DNA of 64,000 nucleotides from NCBI RefSeq assembly GCF_000735605.1, contig NZ_JPKG01000007.1:123045-187044 (forward strand). The letters run 5' to 3'. The notes beneath the pieces are model-generated. The model saw nothing but the letters and a program-made list of their open reading frames with translations. It ran no database searches and was not told where the DNA came from. The DNA is from Allobosea sp. LC85 (GTDB lineage: Bacteria; Pseudomonadota; Alphaproteobacteria; Rhizobiales; Beijerinckiaceae). A program made the position numbers and the translations under genes. Below are positions 52,745 through 61,413 of this stretch, one piece after another (the stretch's first letter is position 1; each line of letters opens with the position of its first letter).

Positions 52745-53578
52745 TCAATTCCCCTCGAAGACCGGCTTCTGCTTAGCGGCGAAGGCGTGATAGGCGCGGG
52801 CGAAATCCTCGGTCTGCATGCACAGCGCCTGCGCCACGGCTTCGGCTTCGATCGCCGCCTCGACCGACATTGCCCATTCCATTTCGAGCATGCGCTTGGT
52901 CATTGCGTTGGCGAAGGTCGGTCCGTCCGCCAGTTCGCCGGCGAGCGCCTGCGCCTCGCCGAGCACGGCTTCCTTGCCGGCGAGCCGGTTGAGGAAGCCC
53001 CAGCGCTCCGCTTCCTCGCCCTTGAGCACGCGGCCGGTATAGAGCAGCTCGGCTGCCCGGCCCTGGCCGACGATGCGCGGCAGCATCGCGCAGGCGCCCA
53101 TGTCGCAGCCGGCAAGGCCGACGCGGTTGAACAGGAAGGCGATCTTGGTCTCGGGCGTGCCGTAGCGGATGTCCGACGCCATCGCCATGATCGCACCGGC
53201 GCCGGCGCAGATGCCGTCGATCGCCGCGATCACCGGCTGCGGGCAGCCGCGTATCGCCTTGACCAGATCTCCGGTCATGCGGGTAAATTTCAGCAGATCC
53301 TTGGTCTCCATCGCGACCAGCGGCCCGATGATCTCGAAGACGTCGCCGCCGGAAGAGAAATTGCCGCCGGCCCCCGTGATCACGATCGCCTTGACCTCTT
53401 CCTCCTTCTGCGCGGCGAGGAAGAAGTCGGTAAGCTCGCGGTAGCTCTCGAAGGTGAGCGGGTTCTTCTTTTCCGGCCGGTTCAGCGTCACTGTCGCGAC
53501 CTTGCCGGCGACGCCCAAGCCGAAATGCGCCGGCTTGAAACCCGCGAGCGGCAGGGTTGTGGCGTTGGCGATGTTCAT
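52745..53578 (-). CDS. Enoyl-CoA hydratase/isomerase-family protein
   Basis: A 277-aa crotonase-fold protein. [20 protein letters not shown], the oxyanion-hole segment [16 protein letters not shown] and [20 protein letters not shown] are standard; [20 protein letters not shown] follows. Hydratase glutamates are not clear ([10 protein letters not shown]), so it may be a ring-opening hydrolase or another crotonase variant. The start overlaps the MarR gene stop by 4 nt. Confidence 0.92.
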   Translation of the reverse strand: MNIANATTLPLAGFKPAHFGLGVAGKVATVTLNRPEKKNPLTFESYRELTDFFLAAQKEEEVKAIVITGAGGNFSSGGDVFEIIGPLVAMETKDLLKFTRMTGDLVKAIRGCPQPVIAAIDGICAGAGAIMAMASDIRYGTPETKIAFLFNRVGLAGCDMGACAMLPRIVGQGRAAELLYTGRVLKGEEAERWGFLNRLAGKEAVLGEAQALAGELADGPTFANAMTKRMLEMEWAMSVEAAIEAEAVAQALCMQTEDFARAYHAFAAKQKPVFEGN

Positions 53579-54117
53579 GCGTTCTCTCCCCGGCCCGCCG
53601 CTTCATCGGCGCGGCGCTTGATGGCCTGGTGCAGAGAGGCCTTGGTCTGTCCCAGCAGGCGGAAGAGCTGGACGATCTCGGGCTGATCGAGGCCGGCGAA
53701 GAGCTCGGCGATCCAGCCTTCATGCCGCTCCGCCATGGCCCGAAAACTCTTGCGGCCCAGCGCCGTCAGCGTCAGCACCTGGACGCGCCGATCCTGCGCG
53801 GCCGGGCGCTTGTCGACCAGTCCGTCGGCGAGCAGGCCGGCGACGACGGCGGTGACATTGCCGTTCGACACCATCAGCCGCTGCGAGACCTCGCCGACCG
53901 TCATGCCCGTCGTCGATTTGTCGAGCTGCGCCATCAGGTCGAAGCGCGGCAGCGTCGTCTTGAATTCCTCGCGCAGGCGATTGCGGATCTCGGTCTCGAT
54001 CAGTGTCGAGCAGGTCAGCATCCTGAGCCAGAGCCTGAGCTCGTCCTTGTGATCGCCGGGACGCTCGCTTGCCTTGGTTTCGCGGTCGAGGATGAGACCG
54101 GGGGAGGGTGTTTCCAT
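53575..54117 (-). CDS. MarR-family transcriptional regulator
   Basis: A 180-aa MarR regulator. The winged helix covers about residues 55-120, with [20 protein letters not shown] and [15 protein letters not shown], flanked by dimerisation helices. The start ATG at 54117 lies 4 nt past the SDR stop; a slightly longer start inside the SDR gene is less likely. MarR proteins in aromatic-acid clusters commonly sense the aryl-CoA thioester; here the twin 17-bp elements at 54906 and 55052 are its most likely operators. Confidence 0.91.
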   Translation of the reverse strand: METPSPGLILDRETKASERPGDHKDELRLWLRMLTCSTLIETEIRNRLREEFKTTLPRFDLMAQLDKSTTGMTVGEVSQRLMVSNGNVTAVVAGLLADGLVDKRPAAQDRRVQVLTLTALGRKSFRAMAERHEGWIAELFAGLDQPEIVQLFRLLGQTKASLHQAIKRRADEAAGRGENA

Positions 54118-54121
54118 CGTT

Positions 54122-54877
54122 CTAGAACTCCCCGCCATTGATCAGGATCGACTGGCCGGTGATCCCGGCACTGGACGGACCACAGAGGTAGAGCACGGCG
54201 GCCGCCACCTCTTCCGGAGCGATCAGCCGGCCCTGGGGGTTGCTCTTGACCAGCTCCGCCAGCGCCTGCTCGCTCGGCTTTCCGGTTTTGGCGGTGATCG
54301 CCTCGATGCTGTCCGCCACCATGTCGGTATCGGTATAGCCGGGGCAGATCGCGTTCACCGTGACGCCGGACCGGGCGGCCTCCAGCGCCAGCGAGCGGGT
54401 CAGCCCGATCACCGCGTGCTTGGCTGCGACATAGGCGGAAACATAGGGATAGCCGCGGTGTCCGGCGGTCGAGGCGATCGCGATCAGCCGGCCCTCGCGG
54501 CGCTCGGTCATGCCGGGCAGGACGGCCCGGAAGGCGTTGACCGTGCCGATCAGGTTCAACTCGAACATTCGCCGGAAGCGCTCGGCGTCGCTCTTCAGGA
54601 ATGGGCCGGTCTCGACCCCGCCTGCATTGGCCACGACGATATCCAGCGGCCGCTCACGGGAGAGAGTGCTGACCGCCGCCGCGACGGCTGCCTCATTGGT
54701 GACATCGGCGAGGGCGAAGCTGTCGGCATCGCCCTCGGCAATGGCGCTCTGCAAGGTCGCTGCGCTGCGGCCGATGATCGAGACATGGGCGCCGGCCGCC
54801 TTGAGAGCGCCGGCAACAGCCCGGCCGATGCCACGCCCGCCGCCCGTCACCAGAGCATGTCGTCCCGCCAGGTCCAT
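54122..54877 (-). CDS. Short-chain dehydrogenase/reductase
   Basis: A 251-aa classical SDR. The cofactor motif TGGGRGIG is at residues 11-18, NAGG at about 84-87, and the catalytic Ser136, Tyr149 and Lys153 (SAYVAAKHA). In the pathway it would oxidise a 3-hydroxyacyl-CoA. The ATG at 54877 is chosen because GAGGAGG lies 9 nt upstream; alternative ATGs at 54895 and 54904 would overlap that site. It is the first gene of the leftward operon. Confidence 0.92.
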   Translation of the reverse strand: MDLAGRHALVTGGGRGIGRAVAGALKAAGAHVSIIGRSAATLQSAIAEGDADSFALADVTNEAAVAAAVSTLSRERPLDIVVANAGGVETGPFLKSDAERFRRMFELNLIGTVNAFRAVLPGMTERREGRLIAIASTAGHRGYPYVSAYVAAKHAVIGLTRSLALEAARSGVTVNAICPGYTDTDMVADSIEAITAKTGKPSEQALAELVKSNPQGRLIAPEEVAAAVLYLCGPSSAGITGQSILINGGEF

Positions 54878-54902
54878 GACGTCGAGCCTCCTCATGTCGA
54901 GC

Positions 54903-54932
54903 AATATATTTTAGGTCTGAAGCAATTTGCAA
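54903..54932 (-). promoter_or_regulatory. Leftward promoter of the SDR-marR-ligase operon with operator
   Basis: On the minus strand TTGCAA (54932-54927) and TATATT (54908-54903) are 18 bp apart, giving a start about 20 nt before the SDR ATG. The 17-bp element ATATTTTAGGTCTGAAG at 54906-54922 (plus strand) overlaps the spacer and -10. Confidence 0.6.
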
Positions 54933-55040
54933 GCGAGGCTTGAAACGGGCGCATGATAGCGGAATGCTCGCGTCAAGCACCCAATATTCCCATCGATAGG
55001 TTCATTCCTCTCCCTCCTGCGGATGCCGTGGTAATCCCTC

Positions 55041-55074
55041 TTGAGGAAAAAATATTTCAGGCTTAAAATAATAT
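55041..55074 (+). promoter_or_regulatory. Rightward promoter of the monooxygenase/reductase gene with operator
   Basis: TTGAGG (55041-55046) and TAAAAT (55064-55069) have the ideal 17-bp spacer. A second copy of the element, ATATTTCAGGCTTAAAA at 55052-55068, covers the spacer and -10. It matches the leftward copy at 12 of 17 positions, and all five differences are transitions. The common MarR protein probably controls both promoters. Confidence 0.65.
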
Positions 55075-55099
55075 CCGTGACAGCCGGGGAGGATGGGTG

Positions 55100-57424
55100 A
55101 TGCGCATTGCGGTCGTCGGGGGCGGTCCTGCCGGACTCTATTTCGCGCTGCTGATGAAACGCGACTGGCCGGCGCTGGACGTGACGGTCTTCGAGCGCAA
55201 CCAGCCTGACGACACGTTCGGATTCGGCGTCGTCTTCTCCGACCAGACGCTCGATACCTTCAAGACGGCTGACCCCGAAAGCTACGGCGCGATCGTCGAC
55301 AATTTCGCCTACTGGGACGATATCGAAATCCGCTTCAAGGATACGCTCCATCGTGTCTCCGGCAACGGATTTTGTGGGTGCTCGCGCCGGTCGCTGCTGA
55401 TGCTGGTGCAGGAGCGCTGCCGGCAGCTCGGCGTCACGCTGAAGTTCGGAGAGGAAGCCGATGATATCGAGGCGCTGAAGCGCAACTTTGATCTCGTGGT
55501 CGCGGCCGACGGCATCAACAGCCGCATCCGCGAAGGCTGGCGGGAACGCTTCAGGCCACAGGTCGACCTCCGGCCGAACAAGTTCACCTGGATGGGCTCG
55601 ACCCGGCCCTTCGACGCCTTCACCTTCTTCTTCAAGGAAACCGAGCACGGGCTCTTCATTGCCCATTGCTACCAGTACGAGGTCGGCCGCTCGACATGGG
55701 TCTTGGAGACTGATCCCGAGACCTTTGCGAAGGCCGGTCTTGAGAGCATGGACGAGGCCGCCTCGGCCGCCTTCCTCGAGGGCATCTTCGCGGAGGAATT
55801 GCAGGGGCACAGGCTGATCACCAATCGCTCGCTCTGGCGCAATTTCCCGATGATCCGCTGCGAGAGCTGGGTCTCGGAAAATGTCGTGCTGATCGGAGAC
55901 GCCAAGGCGACGGCGCATTTCTCGATCGGCTCCGGCACCAAGCTGGCAATGGAAGACGCGATCGCGCTGCACCGCGCCTTCGGCAAGGCGAAGCTCGATG
56001 TCACCGCCGCCCTGTCGCTCTACGAACGAACCCGGCGCGAAGAGGTCGAGAAGACGCAGCACGCGGCGGATGTCTCGCTGGTCTGGTTCGAGCAGCTGCG
56101 TCGCTTCTGGGATTTCGATCCGCTGCGCTTTGCCTTCGGTCTGATGACGCGCTCGAAGGCGATCACCTATGACAATCTCGCTCTGCGCGCACCCGCCTTC
56201 GTCGCTGCCATCGACACGCTGGTGGCAGACGAAGTCGGCCCCACGGCGAGGCGAAAGCGCGACGGCTCCCCCGTGGCGCCCGCCTTCCAGCCATTCCGGC
56301 TCCGCGAGATGCAGATCGAGAACCGCATGGTTCTCTCGCCCATGTGCCAGTATTCGGCCGTAGAGGGCATGCCGACGGACTGGCACCTGATGCACTACGG
56401 CTCGCGGGCCATCGGCGGGCCGGGTCTGATCGTCAGCGAGATGACCTGCGTCGCCCCCGACGCCCGCATCACGCCCGGCTGCACCGGCCTCTACAGCGAC
56501 GAACAGGAGGCCGCGTGGGCGCGCATCGTCGCCTTTGTTCACGCGAACTCGACGGCGAAGTTCTGCCTGCAGCTCGGCCATGCCGGACGCAAGGGCGCGA
56601 CCAGGCTGATGTGGGATGGGATGGACCGGCCGCTTCCCGCAGGGGCCTGGCCGATCATCTCGGCCTCGCCCTTGCCCTATTATCCCGAGAGCCAGGTGCC
56701 GCGCGAGATGACGCGCGCCGATATGGACCGCGTGCGCTCCGAGTTCGTCACGGCGGCCAGGCGTGGCGAGAGGGCGGGCTTCGATATGCTGGAGCTGCAC
56801 TGCGCCCATGGCTATCTGCTGGCGAGCTTTCTCTCGCCGCTCACGAACCATCGCACGGACGCCTATGGCGGCTCGCTCGAGAACCGCCTGCGCTACCCGC
56901 GCGAGCTGTTTCGGGCATTGCGCGAGGTCTGGCCGCGCGAGAAGCCGATGTCGGTTCGCATCTCGGCGACGGACTGGAAGGAGGGCGGCCTGTCGCCTGA
57001 GGATTCCGTTGCCATTGCGGCCGCGTTTGCCGAAGAAGGTTGCGACCTCGTCGATGTTTCCACCGGCCAGACCGTCAACGATAGCCGGCCGATCTATGGC
57101 CGCATGTTCCAGACGCCGTATTCCGACCGCATCCGTAACGAGGCACGCATCGCCACCATGTGCGTCGGCAACATCACGACGGCCGACCAGGTGAACACGA
57201 TCATTGCCTCCGGCCGCGCCGATCTCGTCGCGCTCGGGCGTCCGCATCTGGCCGACCCGTCCTTCGTGCTGCGGGCCGCGGCCTGGTACGGCGTCGATAC
57301 CCCGCAACCGGTGCAGTACCAGCCCGGCAAGGACCAGCTCATGCGCAACACGCCGCGCGAGCGCGAGGAGCTGACCGAGCTCAAGCTCAAGGCCAAGCCG
57401 GGGCGGCACGCGGACGCACATTAG
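55100..57424 (+). CDS. Two-domain flavin monooxygenase/old-yellow-enzyme fusion (2-aminobenzoyl-CoA monooxygenase/reductase-like)
   Basis: A 774-aa flavoenzyme. Residues 1 to about 390 are a class A FAD monooxygenase ([52 protein letters not shown]). Residues about 397-760 are an NADH:flavin oxidoreductase/OYE barrel ([54 protein letters not shown]). This fusion is known for 2-aminobenzoyl-CoA monooxygenase/reductase (Azoarcus) and is also annotated as salicylyl-CoA 5-hydroxylase/oxidoreductase. It hydroxylates the aryl-CoA ring and then reduces it. ATG at 55100 has GGGGAGG 7 nt upstream. The neighbouring ligase, ECH, ACAD, SDR and RidA fit the anthranilate route best. Confidence 0.9.
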   Translation: MRIAVVGGGPAGLYFALLMKRDWPALDVTVFERNQPDDTFGFGVVFSDQTLDTFKTADPESYGAIVDNFAYWDDIEIRFKDTLHRVSGNGFCGCSRRSLLMLVQERCRQLGVTLKFGEEADDIEALKRNFDLVVAADGINSRIREGWRERFRPQVDLRPNKFTWMGSTRPFDAFTFFFKETEHGLFIAHCYQYEVGRSTWVLETDPETFAKAGLESMDEAASAAFLEGIFAEELQGHRLITNRSLWRNFPMIRCESWVSENVVLIGDAKATAHFSIGSGTKLAMEDAIALHRAFGKAKLDVTAALSLYERTRREEVEKTQHAADVSLVWFEQLRRFWDFDPLRFAFGLMTRSKAITYDNLALRAPAFVAAIDTLVADEVGPTARRKRDGSPVAPAFQPFRLREMQIENRMVLSPMCQYSAVEGMPTDWHLMHYGSRAIGGPGLIVSEMTCVAPDARITPGCTGLYSDEQEAAWARIVAFVHANSTAKFCLQLGHAGRKGATRLMWDGMDRPLPAGAWPIISASPLPYYPESQVPREMTRADMDRVRSEFVTAARRGERAGFDMLELHCAHGYLLASFLSPLTNHRTDAYGGSLENRLRYPRELFRALREVWPREKPMSVRISATDWKEGGLSPEDSVAIAAAFAEEGCDLVDVSTGQTVNDSRPIYGRMFQTPYSDRIRNEARIATMCVGNITTADQVNTIIASGRADLVALGRPHLADPSFVLRAAAWYGVDTPQPVQYQPGKDQLMRNTPREREELTELKLKAKPGRHADAH

Positions 57425-57490
57425 GTCATCTGACCTTCTGTGTTTGCATCGGCGTTCCCGAAAGCCGCAATCCACTTTTCGGGCCGATGC
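57421..57490. repeat. Composite palindromic repeat, copy 2 (module A deleted)
   Basis: Just after the monooxygenase stop, a remnant of module A (GGTCATCTGACC, 57424-57435) is joined to a full module B: GCATCGG/CCGATGC (57446-57452/57484-57490) enclosing CCCGAAA/TTTCGGG (57457-57463/57477-57483). Alignment with the other copies shows loss of the central palindrome of module A. The paired stems probably terminate transcription. Confidence 0.75.
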
Positions 57491-57566
57491 TTTAGCCATT
57501 CGCGCTTGCCGCGCGCGGAACGACGAGCGACAAGGCCCGCGATCAGATGCCGCCGGAGCCGAGCCC

Positions 57567-58322
57567 ATGGATGCCGCCAACCCGCCGCTCGCCGGCCGCC
57601 AGCCGGCGATACCTGAAGGCCTGCGCATCTATGCGGTGGGTGACGTCCATGGCCGCCTCGATCTGCTGCGCGAGATCGAGGCCCAGATCGACGCGGATGC
57701 CCACTCGGCCTCAGGCAAGCGCGTCATCCAGGTCATGCTTGGCGACTATATCGACCGCGGTCCCGACTCCTCTGGCGTGATCGCTCATCTGATCGAAAGG
57801 CGGAGGCAACGCGAGCTCGTCACGTTGCGCGGCAATCATGAGGACTACACACTCGGCATTCGACATGCGCCGGACCTCGTGTTGCGCTGGTGCCGTTTTG
57901 GCGGCGTCGAGACGCTTGCGTCCTACGGCATCGACGTGACCGAGTTCGACGAGGTCGAGGAGGACTTGGCGTGCCGTCAGATCGTGCAGCGCTTCTTCGC
58001 AGCCCAACCCGCCGACCACGCCGCGTTCATCGCGCAGACGCCACTGAACTGGCGCTGCGGTGATTATCTTTTCGTGCATGCCGGTATTCGCCCGGGCATT
58101 CCGCTCAGCAAGCAATCCGAGCAGGACATGCTCTGGATCCGGGACGAATTTCTCGACAGCGAAGAGGATTTCGGCTTCGCCGTGGTTCACGGGCATACGC
58201 CGACGGCTGCCCCAGTCATCCGTCCGAACCGGATCGGCATCGACACGTGCGCCTATGAAACGGGTCAACTGACCTGCCTCGTACTCGAAGGCGGCAGCCG
58301 GCGGTTCCTGACGACGGGCTGA
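57567..58322 (+). CDS. PPP-family metallophosphoesterase (serine/threonine phosphatase or Ap4A hydrolase-like)
   Basis: A 251-aa phosphatase with the complete PPP signature: YAVGDVHGRLDLL (about residues 22-34), LGDYIDRGPDSSG, LRGNHEDY, and the late metal ligands in FVHAGIRPG and VVHGHTPT. Members dephosphorylate phosphoserine/threonine proteins or hydrolyse dinucleoside tetraphosphates; bacterial single-domain forms like this one are hard to tell apart. ATG at 57567 gives MDAANPPLAG, with GGAGCCGAG just before. It appears to be a single-gene unit. Confidence 0.9.
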   Translation: MDAANPPLAGRQPAIPEGLRIYAVGDVHGRLDLLREIEAQIDADAHSASGKRVIQVMLGDYIDRGPDSSGVIAHLIERRRQRELVTLRGNHEDYTLGIRHAPDLVLRWCRFGGVETLASYGIDVTEFDEVEEDLACRQIVQRFFAAQPADHAAFIAQTPLNWRCGDYLFVHAGIRPGIPLSKQSEQDMLWIRDEFLDSEEDFGFAVVHGHTPTAAPVIRPNRIGIDTCAYETGQLTCLVLEGGSRRFLTTG

Positions 58323-58454
58323 GCCGACCGCAACCCGGAACCTCCACGGCCACCATCCGTTCGAAAGCGAATGGCCTGAGCTCATGCCACACCTGTCTGG
58401 GAATGACGGGGCAATCGGCCTTGGCCCATCCAAGGAGACAGGGAGAGCTTGCTT

Positions 58455-58472
58455 CATTGCATAAATGCAATG
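58455..58472. promoter_or_regulatory. Candidate operator upstream of the dioxygenase gene
   Basis: CATTGCA-TAAA-TGCAATG is a perfect 7-bp dyad, 100 bp upstream of the VOC dioxygenase ATG in a 249-bp gap that otherwise shows no gene. Its compact, AT-centred symmetry resembles sites of MarR- or TetR-type repressors; no cognate regulator gene adjoins. Confidence 0.45.
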
Positions 58473-58571
58473 TCGCCGTGGCATCAGGCTATCTGTTGTT
58501 GCATTCGAAAGCGGTTATCTCTGCTGCGAACACTGGCCAACGGGCCAAGGAAGCGATCAGGAGGTCCACCT

Positions 58572-59519
58572 ATGAAGCTCACCGGCATCCATCACGTCAC
58601 CGCAATCTCGGCCAACGCGCCGCAGAACCGGCGCTTCTATGTCGAGACGCTCGGCATGCGCATGGTCAAGAAGACGGTCAATCAGGACGATACCTCGGCC
58701 TATCACCTGTTCTATGCCGACGGCGCCGGCTCGCCCGGCACAGACCTGACCTTCTTCGACTGGCCGGCTCCTCCGGCCAAGCGCGGCACCCATTCGATTA
58801 CCCGCACCTCGTTGCGCGTCGCTGACGAGACGTCGCTGGACTGGTGGCGCGAGCGGCTGATTGCGGCTGGCGTTGCGGTCTCAGATATCCGCGCCATCAA
58901 TGGCCGCGCTGCGATCGATTTTGAGGATCCGGAAGGCCAGCGCCTGACGCTGATCGCCGATGGCGGTGCGATCCCCTTCGTCGCCTGGGACCGGAGTTCC
59001 GTGCCCGCCGAACATCAGATCCGGGGCCTTGGCCCGGTGACGATTTCCGTGCCGAAGCTGGAGCGCACCGAGCTCGTGCTGGGCAAGCTGCTCGGCCTTG
59101 AACGCATCGCGGACTATCGCGACGCCGCTCATGCGGCCGGCGACATCCACGTCTTCAAGGTCGGCGATGGCGGACCGGCGGCGGAACTGCATGTCGCGGT
59201 CGAGCCCGACCTGCCGCAGGCACGCGAAGGGGCGGGCGGCGTCCACCATCTTGCGCTGCGGACGCCGACCTTCGGCGAGTACGATGAATGGGCCGAGCGT
59301 CTGCGCTCGACCGGCTATCCCAATAGCGGTCCGGTCGATCGCTTCTATTTCCGCTCGCTCTATCTGCGCGAGCCGAATGGAATCCTGATCGAGATCGCCA
59401 GCGATGGTCCCGGCTTCGCCACCGACGAGCCGGCGGAAACGATGGGCGAAAAGCTCTCGCTACCGCCCTTCCTGGAACCGAAGCGCCGGCAGATCGAGGC
59501 CAACCTGAAGCCGCTCTAA
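58572..59519 (+). CDS. VOC-fold ring-cleaving dioxygenase
   Basis: A 315-aa two-module vicinal-oxygen-chelate protein of the PcpA/LinE/MhqO-related group. The first module starts MKLTGIHHVTAISANAPQNR, giving the first metal His, and the second has HHLALRTPTFGEYDEW with another; FYFRSLYLREPNGILIEIAS supplies the last Glu. The group includes iron(II) enzymes that cleave hydroquinones, as well as proteins of unknown activity. AGGAGG lies 8 nt before the ATG. It stands alone between a phosphatase and a convergent CoA ligase. Confidence 0.88.
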   Translation: MKLTGIHHVTAISANAPQNRRFYVETLGMRMVKKTVNQDDTSAYHLFYADGAGSPGTDLTFFDWPAPPAKRGTHSITRTSLRVADETSLDWWRERLIAAGVAVSDIRAINGRAAIDFEDPEGQRLTLIADGGAIPFVAWDRSSVPAEHQIRGLGPVTISVPKLERTELVLGKLLGLERIADYRDAAHAAGDIHVFKVGDGGPAAELHVAVEPDLPQAREGAGGVHHLALRTPTFGEYDEWAERLRSTGYPNSGPVDRFYFRSLYLREPNGILIEIASDGPGFATDEPAETMGEKLSLPPFLEPKRRQIEANLKPL

Positions 59520-59521
59520 AA

Positions 59522-59619
59522 GCATTAGCCCGAAAAGCGGATTGCGGTTTTCGGGAAAGCCGATGCGAACACAGACGGCGAGATCATCGGACCGGATCTC
59601 GTATCCGGTCCGATGATCT
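59522..59619. repeat. Composite palindromic repeat, copy 3 (inverted)
   Basis: Between the convergent dioxygenase and ligase genes. Module B here is reversed: GCAT, then CCCGAAAA/TTTTCGGG (59529-59536/59548-59555). Module A (59581-59619) is a perfect 17-bp palindrome AGATCATCGGACCGGAT and its complement with a 5-nt loop. Relative to copy 1 the whole unit is in opposite orientation. It likely serves as a bidirectional terminator. Confidence 0.85.
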
Positions 59620-59634
59620 AACTCGCCAGGCGGC

Positions 59635-61266
59635 TCAACCGAGCCGCTCGGCTCTGATGCGTATCCCGGCGGCGTCGCGGTCGAACGTATCGGCTGTGAC
59701 GCCTTCGCTGCGCAGCACATGCTTCTGCAGCTTGCCGCTCGCCGTCTTCGGAAGTTCGTCCACGACCCGGATGAAGCGTGGCACCATGTAATGGGCGATG
59801 CGCTCCGCCAGGAAGCTCACAAGCTCGGTCTGGTCGAGTGCACCGCCTGCGACCGGGGTGACGACGGCCAGCACCTCATCCTCGCCGTGCTCGCTCGGCA
59901 CGGCGACGGCAACGGCCTCACGAACACCGGGATGAGCCAGGATCTCGCTCTCCAGTTCGAAGGAAGAAATGTTCTCGCCGCGTCGGCGGATCACGTCCTT
60001 GAGCCGGTCGACGAAGAAGAAGCGCCCGTCCGGCATCTGGCGAAAGGCGTCGCCAGTGTGGAACCAGCCATTGCGCATCGCCGCGACCGTTGCCTCGGCA
60101 TTCCCATAGTAGCCCTTCAGCAGCGCCCAGGGCCGGTGCGAGCGAACCAGCAGTTCGCCGACCTCGCCCCTTGGCACTTCGCAGTCGTGAGCATCGGCGA
60201 CCCGCAACTCGAACCAGGGGCGCGGCAATCCTGCCAGACCTTGTTCTGAAATGCCGGGACCGGCACTGAGCGGACTGGCGATCTCCGTCATGTTGTAGAC
60301 GGTGTGCAGGTCGACGCCGAAGCGCTCGCGGAACGACACAGCATCCTCGATGAAGGGCACGATGAAGGCCTTTTTCAGCGGGTGATCCCGGTCACGCTCA
60401 CCGGCTGGCTGCTTCAGGAGGAACGTCGCCATGACGCCGAGCAACAAAACCAGCGTACTGCCCGTGCCGCGAACGGCATCCCAGAAATCGGCAGTACGGA
60501 ACTCGCGGACCATGCCGATCGACCCGCCGCAGGCCAGCATCGCATAGACATAGAGCGTTGAGCCGCAATGGAAGATCGGGCCGCAGACCAGACAGCAATC
60601 CTCGGCTCCGATGCAGTCGAATGCGTCGGGACCCATCGTGTAGAGCTGCACATAGGACGACATCACGCCCTTGGCGTTACCTGTCGTGCCCGACGTGTAC
60701 ATGATCGCCTGGGTGTCCCAGGGCTCGATCGCACGCTCCAGGGTCAGGGCATCGTCCGCAACCACCGTCGGGAGCTCGAACGGCGCGACGGTGACGCCTG
60801 CGAGCTGCGGCACTGGTTGCTCGCTCTCGCCGACCAGCAGCACCTGCCGCAGTTTGCCCGGATTGACCTCCGCCAGCCTCGGCACCAGCGCCCGATGGCC
60901 GATCATCAGTGCGGCATCGGCATCGTCGAGCACATATTCGAGCGGGCGGCCGCGCGCGGCGGTGTTCAGCGGGACATAGACGGCGCCGAGATAGTTGATC
61001 GCGAACCAGGTCGCCAGCAAGTCGGGGCCATTGCCCATCCAGCACAACACATGGTCGCCCTGCTTCACGCCGGCTGCGACAAGGGCGGCAGCGTACAACC
61101 GCACCTGTCGCAGCGTTTCGCCATAGCTCCAGGTTGCGCCCGGCCAGAACTGGACGAAGCGCCGATCCGGAATTGTCCTGGCCTGGCGCTCGAGCATGTA
61201 GCGCAGAACGCAGGCGTCGCTCCCAGGCACTTTCGCGGCATCCGCCAAACCATTGCCAACCGACAT
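59635..61266 (-). CDS. Acyl-CoA ligase (CaiC-like ANL superfamily)
   Basis: A 543-aa ANL-superfamily ligase. The P-loop is AIMYTSGTTGNAKGVMSSY; VYNMTEIASPLS, WFHTGDAFRQMPDGRFFFVDRLKD and the A10 lysine in TASGKLQKHVL are present. The overall resemblance (ATWSYGETLRQV, GVKQGDHVLCWMGNGPDLL) is to crotonobetaine/carnitine-CoA ligase-like proteins. It probably activates a small carboxylic acid. It follows the GrdB/PrdB-like gene on the same strand after 147 bp and could be co-transcribed with it. Confidence 0.9.
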   Translation of the reverse strand: MSVGNGLADAAKVPGSDACVLRYMLERQARTIPDRRFVQFWPGATWSYGETLRQVRLYAAALVAAGVKQGDHVLCWMGNGPDLLATWFAINYLGAVYVPLNTAARGRPLEYVLDDADAALMIGHRALVPRLAEVNPGKLRQVLLVGESEQPVPQLAGVTVAPFELPTVVADDALTLERAIEPWDTQAIMYTSGTTGNAKGVMSSYVQLYTMGPDAFDCIGAEDCCLVCGPIFHCGSTLYVYAMLACGGSIGMVREFRTADFWDAVRGTGSTLVLLLGVMATFLLKQPAGERDRDHPLKKAFIVPFIEDAVSFRERFGVDLHTVYNMTEIASPLSAGPGISEQGLAGLPRPWFELRVADAHDCEVPRGEVGELLVRSHRPWALLKGYYGNAEATVAAMRNGWFHTGDAFRQMPDGRFFFVDRLKDVIRRRGENISSFELESEILAHPGVREAVAVAVPSEHGEDEVLAVVTPVAGGALDQTELVSFLAERIAHYMVPRFIRVVDELPKTASGKLQKHVLRSEGVTADTFDRDAAGIRIRAERLG

Positions 61267-61413
61267 CAGCCGCGCTCCTCCAAGGCATCGCTCTGATCCG
61301 GCCGGGGGCAGGGCGGCGATTTCTGGTCAAAGCCTGCGGCAGATGCTGCGGTATCGTCAATTGCGCGCGGTGCTCTGCGGCGTTGCCGCTGCTTCACGCC
61401 AGACCGGGAGGTC

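Noticed and set aside
54911..57628. 905-codon minus-strand frame opposite the monooxygenase/reductase
   Set aside because: It is a mirror frame of a well-supported two-domain flavoprotein and shows no recognisable domain.
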